Assembly: GCA_963921935.1 (NCBI GenBank)
Contig: OY998180.1
Span: 47,050,231-47,114,230, forward strand
Source: Galeruca laticollis
Taxonomy: Eukaryota > Arthropoda > Insecta > Coleoptera > Chrysomelidae
DNA length: 64,000 nt
Reading direction: 5' to 3'
Positions 57,952 through 64,000 of the stretch are shown one piece after another (within the stretch, counting starts at the first letter, position 1; each line of letters opens with the position of its first letter). Position numbers and translations under genes: made by a program. The notes beneath the pieces are model-generated. The model was given only the letters and a program-made list of their open reading frames with translations, did not search any database and was not told the DNA's origin.

Positions 57952-58008
57952 GGTTATATCGTGCTGAAGACGGCAAATGAGCCAGAAACATGCATGTCCA
58001 CGGTTACC
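57952..58008 (+). ncRNA. Hammerhead ribozyme candidate, complete core
   Basis: Stem I 5' strand GGTTATATCGTG (57952-57963) pairs with CACGGTTACC (57999-58008): six pairs next to the core, an asymmetric internal loop, then GGT/ACC. Core box CTGAAGA is at 57964-57970, stem II GGC-loop-GCC at about 57972-57983, and core GAA(A) at 57985-57988. Stem III ACAT/ATGT has a minimal loop, and the cleavage-site TC falls at 57997-57998. All conserved core bases (C3, U4, G5, A6, G8, A9, G12, A13, A14, A15.1/U16.1, H17) are present. One weak point is a C-A mismatch at the 10.1/11.1 position of stem II. Self-cleavage would occur after 57998. Confidence 0.78.
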
Positions 58009-58301
58009 ACTCTGTTTCAGTAGCCCTTTTTCTTTTTGCGTGAATTACCCATGAATCTCTTTGTTGTTGTTAACATATCGCGCAATATTCCTACATCTTT
58101 TTTGTTATTTACTATGGGTCGGAAGGTTCAGACGGGGGGGCTATATGCGCCTCCGTGTCGATCTTGGTTGTTGTCCTGAAAACTCGGGATCTTCCAAATG
58201 AAGGCACAAATGAGCGTTTGGTTTCCCTGCTGAAATCCGTTGTTTTGTGTTTTCCCATGTTTCGATTAACATCTTTGCTCCCAAATTTCACATCCTTATT
58301 T

Positions 58302-58358
58302 GGTTATACCGTGCTGAAGACGGCAAATGAGCCAGAAAAGTGCATGTCCGCGGTTACC
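58302..58358 (+). ncRNA. Hammerhead ribozyme candidate, stem III weakened
   Basis: Same architecture as 57952-58008. Stem I is GGTTATACCGTG with CGCGGTTACC (pairing kept by compensating or wobble changes), core boxes are CTGAAGA and GAAA, and stem II is GGC/GCC. Stem III reads AAGT-GC-ATGT, with a mismatch at the second pair, so activity is doubtful. Confidence 0.65.
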
Positions 58359-58452
58359 ACTCTGTTTCAGTAGCCCTTTTTCTTTTTGCGTGAATTACCC
58401 ATGAACCTCTTTGTTGTTGTTGTTAACATATCACACGATATTCCTACATCTT

Positions 58453-58455
<3 letters not shown>

Positions 58456-58495
<40 letters not shown>
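58456..58495. repeat. (TA)n microsatellite
   Basis: An alternating TA run at the end of the two-unit array. Confidence 0.97.
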
Positions 58496-58497
<2 letters not shown>

Positions 58498-59072
58498 AAA
58501 CAAAATCTGTCTTGCAGTACATTCTGCAACTGAAGAGTCGAATTGAATACGAAACAGAAAACTGAAAATTGTGTACCACAAATTTGTGGCATGCGTTCTC
58601 TTCTTTCCCAGCGAAACTGGGTCTTTGCGAAACTCTGCTTTTGTCAAATTCGACTTTTGCTTTGAGAAACACCGATTTTTCTTTTGGTTAACTAACAATA
58701 TATATTTAATGCGAGAAAGAAAACTTTGTTTAGATAATCCTAAGCTTTCGATAATTTATTATTATCATTATCAAAGAATCTACAAAATAAATATTATATA
58801 AATTTATAATATGTGTTAAAGTAAAAATATTTTTTACATACTCTAATTGAGGTTGTTCACAATAATATAATATCTATTTATATGAAGAAACATCATTGTA
58901 CAATTTTAACGTAAAAATATTTAAATTGGCATATTATCAAATTGATGACAATTTTTGACAAGTTGATGTTGTCATAGAAAACATTTTTTTATATATATAT
59001 TCAGTACATTAGTATAGGATATAATAAAATGTTTACTATACTCTTATTATATTTAAATGAAATATTAGTAAA

Positions 59073-59842
59073 TCAATAAAAAGAATTCTCCTCTATAACG
59101 CCATGATCTCCATTTTTATCTTTTTTGTAAAATGATAATAAATAACTATAAATTGAATTTAGATTCTGAATGTCAGTTCTTTTATTTACACAATGAGCAA
59201 TGAATGTCATTTCCAGGAAAATCCTTTTAGAGTAATTGTCTTCTTTACACAAAATTTTGAAGTTTTTATAATCATTTATATGTTTTGTTGAGAAAACGTG
59301 TTCTGCTAATGCTGAACGTTCTGGGTATAATCTTGAATCACTCTTATGTAGAGCTAAGCGCTTAGTAATTTTTTGAGAAGTCTGAAAGTCTGACCCACAT
59401 ATACAGATTCGCATGTAGAGCATGTTAATCTATATACAACATTAGAACGTTCAGTATAAGGATCAATTTCTTTCAATTCACTAAAAACACGATTAATTGT
59501 CAGAGCATTTTTATTTGCAAGTTTTATGTTAGCTACTTCTTTTAAAATTTTGGAAATTCTAGGTGTAAGATCTCTAAAATATGGTAAAGATGCAAAAAAG
59601 GTATTAGTTGAATTTGTATTCGTTATATTGTTATCAGTTGATAAATTAGGTTCATTAGATAATTGTATTGGATGAGGAGTGTTAAATAGTATTTTTCTTA
59701 CTAATGTTTTTGGATATCCATTATTTATTAATAGATTCGATAATATATTTAATTTTTTATTGTGCATCGTATTTTCTGAAATATTGATTACTCTATTTTT
59801 CATTTGCTTTATCAAATTATTTTTCATATCATAAATCTTCAA
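59073..59842 (-). pseudogene. Penelope-like element copy, left arm (RT end and GIY-YIG)
   Basis: 59842-59354 encodes the C-terminal part of a PLE RT (NNGYPKTLVRKILF, FFASLPYFRDLTPRISKIL), then NRVFSELKEIDPYTERSN. It leads to the GIY-YIG start VVYRLTCSTCESVYVGQT. After a frame break, 59423-59073 carries KRLALHKSDSRLYPERSALA, EHVFSTKHIND and the KRIFLEMTFIA helix (GIY-YIG Arg/Glu region). The RT palm and fingers are absent. PLEs use this endonuclease for target-primed reverse transcription. This arm is head-to-head with the copy at 59854-60602. Confidence 0.85.
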
Positions 59843-59853
59843 CGAAAATTAAT

Positions 59854-60602
59854 TTGATAAAGCAAATGAAAAATAGAGTAATCAATATTTCAGATAATAC
59901 GATGCACAATAAAAATTTAAATATATTATCGAATCTATTCATAAATAATGGATATCCAAAAACATTAGTAAAAAAATACTATTTAACACTCCTCATCCAA
60001 TACAATTTTCTAATGAACCTAATTTATCAACTGATAACAATAACGAATACAAATTCAACTAATACCTTTTTTGCATCTTTACCATATTTTAGAGATCTTA
60101 CACCTAGAATTTCCAAAATTTTAAAAGAAGTAACTAACATAAAACTTGCAAATAAAAATGTTCTGACAATTAATCGTGTTTTTAGTGAATTGAAAGAAAT
60201 TGATCCTTATACTGAACGTTCTAATGTTGTATATAGATTAACATGCTCTACATGCGAATCTGTATATGTGGGTCAGACTTTCAGACTTCTCAAAAAATTA
60301 CTAAGCGCTTAGCTCTACATAAGAGTGATTCAAGATTATACCCAGAACGTTCAGCATTAGCAGAACACGTTTTCTCAACAAAACATATAAATGATTATAA
60401 AAACTTCAAAATTTTGTGTAAAGAAGACAATTACTCAAAAAAGATTTTCCTGGAAATGACATTCATTGCTCAAGATAATAATTGTTTAAATAAAAGAACT
60501 GATATTCAGAATCTAAATTCAATTTATAGTTATTTATTATCATTTGACAAAAAAGATAAAAATGGAGATCATGGCGTTATAGAGGAGAATTCTTTTTATT
60601 GA
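59854..60602 (+). pseudogene. Penelope-like element copy, right arm
   Basis: Inverted duplicate of the 59842-59073 copy. It shares NNGYPKTLV, FFASLPYFRDLTPRISKIL, VVYRLTCSTCESVYVGQT and, after the same frame break, KRLALHKSDSRLYPERSALA. It has its own single-base loss near 59975, which scrambles about 25 residues, and a small insertion near 60475 relative to the left arm. The shared frame break in the endonuclease shows the copy was already dead when the inverted duplication formed. Confidence 0.85.
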
Positions 60603-60674
60603 TTTACTAATATTTCATTTAAATATAATAAGAGTATAGTAAACATTTTATTATATCCTATAATAATGTACTGA

Positions 60675-60677
60675 ATA

Positions 60678-60701
<24 letters not shown>
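60675..60701. repeat. (TA)n microsatellite
   Basis: TA run at the boundary between the right PLE arm and the minus-strand retrozyme array. Confidence 0.97.
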
Positions 60702-60708
<7 letters not shown>

Positions 60709-60795
60709 CGAATAGTGCGTGACATATGAACAATAAGCAACGAATAGATTAGTGGGTATTGCACGCAAATAGAAGAAGGGGCTACTGAAAAGAGT

Positions 60796-60852
60796 GGTAA
60801 CCGCAGACATGCATGTTTCTAGCTCATTAGCCGTCATCGGTACGGTACAACC
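60796..60852 (-). ncRNA. Hammerhead-like motif, variant core
   Basis: On the minus strand: stem I GGTTGTACCGTA with TGCGGTTACC, box CCGATGA, stem II GGC/GCT, GAAA, stem III ACAT/ATGT and cleavage TC. The structure matches the 57.9-kb copy, but core position U4 is C, which should impair cleavage. Confidence 0.6.
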
Positions 60853-61150
60853 AAGAAAAGATGTGAAACATGAGAGCAAAGGTGTTGAATGAAACATGAG
60901 AAAATATAACAGAATTCAGCAGGATAGTCAAACACAACATTTGTGTCAGTAATATTAGAAGATCTCGAATATTCGAGACAACAACCAACATAGACACGGA
61001 GGTGCATATAACACTCCCGTCTGAAACTTCCGACCCAGATTAATGAAATAATAACAAGATGTACGAATAGTGCGTGACATATGAACAATAAGCAACGAAT
61101 AGATTAGTGGGTATTGCACGCAAATAGAAGAAGGGGCTACTGAAAAGGGT

Positions 61151-61207
61151 GGTAACCGCAGACATGCATGTTTCTAGCTCATTAGCCGTCATCGGTACGG
61201 TACAACC
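61151..61207 (-). ncRNA. Hammerhead-like motif, variant core
   Basis: Second minus-strand copy, identical in its core and stems to the motif at 60796-60852, one 355-bp period away, with the same U4-to-C change. Confidence 0.6.
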
Positions 61208-61607
61208 AAGAAAAGATGTGAAACATGAAAGCAAAGGTGTTGAATGAAACATGAGAAAATATAACAGAATTCAGCTAATGAGCTAGAAACATGCATGTCT
61301 GCGGTTACCACTCTTTTCAGTAGCCCCTTCTTCTATTTGCGTGCAATACCCACTAATCTATTCGTTGCTTATTGTTCATATGTCACGCACTATTCGTACA
61401 TCTTGTTATTATTTCATTAATCTGGGTCGGAAGTTTCAGACGGGAGTGTTATATGCACCTCCGTGTCTATGTTGGTTGTTGTCTCGAATATTCGAGATCT
61501 TCTAATATTACTGACACAAATGTTGTGTTTGACTATCCTGCTGAATTCTGTTATATTTTCTCATGTTTCATTCAACACCTTTGCTCTCATGTTTCACATC
61601 TTTTCTT

Positions 61608-61664
61608 GGTTGTACCGTACCGATGACGGCTAATGAGCTAGAAACATGCATGTCTGCGGTTACC
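61608..61664 (+). ncRNA. Hammerhead-like motif, variant core
   Basis: Stem I GGTTGTACCGTA (61608-61619) with TGCGGTTACC (61655-61664), box CCGATGA (61620-61626), stem II, GAAA and ACATGCATGT. Pairing is intact; core U4 is C. Confidence 0.6.
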
Positions 61665-61962
61665 ACTCTTTTCAGTAGCCCCTTCTTCTATTTGCGTGCA
61701 ATACCCACTAATCTATTCGTTGCTTATTGTTCATATGTCACGCACTATTCGTACATCTTGTTATTATTTCATTAATCTGGGTCGGAAGTTTCAGACGGGA
61801 GTGTTATATGCACCTCCGTGTCTATGTTGGTTGTTGTCTCGAATATTCGAGATCTTCTAATATTACTGACACAAATGTTGTGTTTGACTATCCTGCTGAA
61901 TTCTGTTATAGTTTCTCATGTTTCATTCAACACCTTTGCTCTCATGTTTCACATCTTTTCTT

Positions 61963-62019
61963 GGTTGTACCGTACCGATGACGGCTAATGAGCTAGAAAC
62001 ATGCATGTCTGCGGTTACC
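61963..62019 (+). ncRNA. Hammerhead-like motif, variant core
   Basis: Copy of the motif at 61608-61664, 355 bp downstream and identical in all stems and boxes by eye. Confidence 0.6.
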
Positions 62020-62077
62020 ACTCTTTTCAGTAGCCCCTTCTTCTATTTGCGTGCAATACCCACTAATCTATTCGTTG

Positions 62078-62080
<3 letters not shown>

Positions 62081-62137
<57 letters not shown>
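62081..62137. repeat. (TA)n microsatellite
   Basis: Long TA run between the plus-strand retrozyme array and the outer part of the palindrome's right arm. Confidence 0.97.
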
Positions 62138-62140
<3 letters not shown>

Positions 62141-62418
62141 GTTTTCTATGACAACATCAACTTGTCACAAATTGTCATCAATTTGATAATAATATAAATA
62201 TTTTTACGTTAAAATTGTACAATAATGTTTCTTCATATAAATAGATATTATATTATTGTGAACAACCTCAATTAGAGTAAGTAAAAAATATTTTTACTTT
62301 AAAACATATTATTAATTTATATAATATTCATTTTGTAGATTCTTTGATAATGATAATAATAAATTATCGAAAGCTTAGGATTACCTAACCAGAGTTTTCT
62401 TTCTCACATTGCCGCATT

Positions 62419-62433
62419 CCCCATTAAAAAAGT

Positions 62434-62479
<46 letters not shown>

Positions 62480-62839
62480 CGAAAAAACGCTTATGTTTAA
62501 GTAATGTTACGCAATGTCAAACATCAGATTACGATTTCCGTATTTTCATGAGAACGATGCTACGTTGCGTTTTTATAAAATAAACACATTAAGTAACACA
62601 AATATTATGTTACAGAAAAATAATGATTTCTGCACTTTCATGGGAGCGACGCTACATCGAATTCTCCATGAAAATAAACGCTGACGTTGATTTAACAAAT
62701 TCTATAAATTCTTTGACTTTATGTAAAATAGTTAGTTACAATTATAATTTCAACCTATTAATTCTTTTTTTATATAACATAAAACTGTGTAACTCAATAA
62801 AAATTGTTTTTAAAAAGTTTAACGTGAATTTGTGAATAT

Positions 62840-62911
<72 letters not shown>

Positions 62912-64000
62912 TTACTATCATTTCTGCATCCTTTCAAAACTCATACATTTTAGCGTCCACGAGAAAGAAGCCAAATAGAGAACTGGAAGTACGAATATAT
63001 TGTTGCTCACTTCACCCCGATCCCGGCAATGGTCTCAATTTTCAATTATCTTTTAAATAACCATATACGTTATTTTTACATTTTGCTATCATTTTTACGA
63101 CCTTTTAAACGTAAGTTAATGTTGCGTTCCTTGTATAGTTTACTTTCAAACTGCTGTTAATTTTTCTATCAATGTGACGTCCTGCAGTGTTGCCATATTT
63201 ACTGCATAACTGACAAAGACAGAATAACGGTGAACCTTGTCGAAAAAGTGAGATGTAAACAACATCATACTTTCTACAGATAATGATTCTTTTTTAGATA
63301 CCTACTTTTACTGCGGAATAATTCTAAAATGCTTTTAGATATTTTTTAAGTTACTTTCTCAGGTATCTTGTTCCAAAAAGTTCTATTCTTTAATATATTT
63401 ATTTAAGTTTTATATACTGGCTATTTTATTATGCTATGCATTTTTTTTATTTTACTTTTTATTCACTTAAAAAGTTAGCTATTGCAAGAAATTTCACTTG
63501 AAAATGCGAAGTATGTCTATAGGTATGATATTATGTTCTTTTCAGGAAATGCTGTACCTTTCGAATCGCTCATGAAAACAGTGCTTTTATTAAGCGTTAC
63601 TCATAGCATAATGTGTCTAATGATCATTTTTTCTGAGGTATATTTTTCTTTATGGGGAGGAGTTTATAATAGTAAATAAATCCCATCTTTAACGTCGATT
63701 TATTAGTTATTATTAAACCTCTTCTTGGTTGTGCTGAAAAACCATATAGCGTTCTTACAAGGAAGATGCAGAACGTGTATATAAAAGTCGGATACAATAT
63801 GTGTAACGGTTTCGTCGAAATCATTCAGCCGGCAGAACAAGATCATTTACGAATTATATGTAATTCGATTTTTCGTAGGCTGATTATTAAGGGTACTTAC
63901 ACACGGGATACCTTTAATAGTATATTACGTAACGTGTGTTGTAAGAAGCATTTTACGCACGAACGGAAAAGCCACGCACGAAGCTGCGTAGCGGCGAGTT
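62419..64000. other. Noncoding AT-rich end of window
   Basis: No gene is supported. (TA)n runs lie at about 62440-62474 and 62842-62907. A weak direct repeat (GATTTC-G-A-TTTCATG-GA-CGA-GCTAC) occurs at about 62533-62562 and 62625-62655. A 65-codon frame at 63482-63679 is hydrophobic and unrecognised. The last 80 bases are more GC-rich (ACGCACGAAGCTGCGTAGCGGCG) and may be the edge of another repeat. Confidence 0.4.

Larger units (their letters stand above)
57800..58455 (+). mobile_element. Retrozyme-like tandem array, two ~351-bp units
   Basis: Two direct copies, with GATCTTCCAAATGAAGGC at 57838 and 58189 (period 351). Each contains a hammerhead-ribozyme sequence (57952-58008 and 58302-58358). 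Matching tracts between them include GTTTCCCTGCTGAAATCCG, TTTCAGTAGCCC and ATTACCCATGAA. No conserved protein is encoded: the open frames through the units follow the repeat, not codon constraint. The array ends at a (TA)n microsatellite at 58456. Tandem units of this size with a hammerhead motif fit metazoan retrozymes. Confidence 0.8.
60702..61271 (-). mobile_element. Retrozyme-like array, minus orientation, 355-bp period
   Basis: About 1.6 units read on the minus strand, with copies 355 bp apart (for example, hammerhead stems at 60796 and 61151). Units match the plus-strand ones at 61272-62080 almost exactly, and more distantly the 351-bp units at 57.8 kb (shared CAGTAGCCCCTTCTTCTATT-type tract, CATGCATGTC, GGTTACC). 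The left edge is (TA)n. At 61271 it meets the plus-strand array head to head. Confidence 0.82.
61272..62080 (+). mobile_element. Retrozyme-like array, plus orientation, 355-bp period
   Basis: A partial unit, starting inside the hammerhead at CTAATGAGCTAGAAAC (61272), is followed by about two units of 355 bp. The repeated frames starting at 61563 and 61918 mark the period. The array ends at GCTTATATAT, where a (TA)n run begins. Units differ from one another by only a few bases, pointing to recent amplification or gene conversion. Confidence 0.82.
58703..62418. repeat. Large palindrome: PLE inverted duplication plus inserted array
   Basis: Left arm 58703-59818 is the inverted complement of 59851-60675 followed by 62138-62418. 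The centre is a loop of about 32 nt at 59819-59850. The right arm is split at a (TA)n tract by 60702-62080, a retrozyme-like array that is itself palindromic. Landmarks of the outer arm pairing are ATCCTAAGCTTTCGAT (58736-58751) with ATCGAAAGCTTAGGAT (about 62368-62383), and the GTCATAGAAAACATT / AATGTTTTCTATGAC pair at about 58972 and 62138. The arms differ by small indels. The adjoining 58496-58702 is noncoding with no recognised feature. Confidence 0.88.

Noticed and set aside
57706..58373. Open frames of 105 and 72 codons with nearly identical sequence
   Set aside because: They follow the 351-bp repeat unit and overlap the hammerhead. The repeat subfamily at 60.7-62 kb does not preserve the peptide, so coding is unlikely.
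58735..59040. Hammerhead in the PLE terminal region
   Set aside because: No CTGANGA box found on either strand in the part of the PLE ends visible here.
60834..61981. Repeated 84- and 70-codon frames in the 355-bp units
   Set aside because: Identical because the units are nearly identical; they overlap the ribozyme motif and are not conserved in the 351-bp subfamily.
63482..63824. Small hydrophobic open frames near the window end
   Set aside because: No splice signals, homology or composition shift to support coding.

Overview
The window is AT-rich eukaryotic DNA, almost certainly from an insect. It carries I/Jockey-type LINEs, an errantivirus-like Ty3/gypsy copy, hAT, mariner, P and Tigger DNA transposons, and Penelope-like elements (PLEs). 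Splice-bounded host exons and several (TA)n/(GA)n microsatellites are also present. The species cannot be read from the sequence. I found no bacterial genes, tRNA or rRNA.

The only host gene I can support lies on the minus strand. Three small exons (15155-15049, 2874-2718, 2628-2469) join in phase and encode the stretch leading into and through the rhodanese-like domain of a USP8-type ubiquitin hydrolase. The roughly 12.2 kb intron between the first two is filled with transposons: a LINE 3' fragment; a hAT element with terminal repeats and a near-perfect 8-bp target duplication, itself holding a mariner-type MITE; PLE and transposase fragments; a LINE with an inverted 5' half; and a truncated mariner. 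Everything to the right probably lies in further introns or 5' flank of this gene, but that is inference.

Layout: 0.1-2.5 kb noncoding and MITE-like. 2.5-15.2 kb USP8 exons and the TE-filled intron. 15.2-19 kb old repeats, including a 1.27-kb long-TIR element. 19.1-20.8 kb LINE abutting (GA)n. 20.8-32 kb errantivirus-like retroelement (minus), split at 25740-30716 by a 4,977-bp P-superfamily transposon with a 9-bp target duplication. 32-33.4 kb noncoding. 33.4-39.6 kb LINE (minus) with a 1.59-kb internal tandem duplication. 39.8-42.65 kb satellite of about 332 bp period. 43.0-43.4 kb long hairpin. 43.4-49.0 kb LINE (plus). 49.1-50.3 kb LINE fragment (plus). 50.7-55.7 kb nearly full-length I-like LINE (minus). 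56.2-57.4 kb Tigger-like fossil. 57.4-57.8 kb RT fragment. 57.8-62.1 kb tandem repeats and a large palindrome. 62.4-64 kb noncoding, AT-rich.

The most interesting content is a family of about 351-355 bp tandem repeats at 57.8-58.45 kb and 60.7-62.08 kb, with a truncated copy at 5.16-5.26 kb. Each complete unit contains a sequence that folds as a hammerhead ribozyme: the two core boxes, a paired stem I with covarying bases between copies, a small stem II, a short palindromic stem III and the cleavage-site UC. Tandem units of this size with such a ribozyme match metazoan retrozymes, non-coding retroelements proposed to be mobilised by PLE reverse transcriptase. Here they adjoin (TA)n microsatellites, and one array sits inside a PLE palindrome. 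All protein-coding mobile elements seen are broken by frameshifts, stops or truncation.
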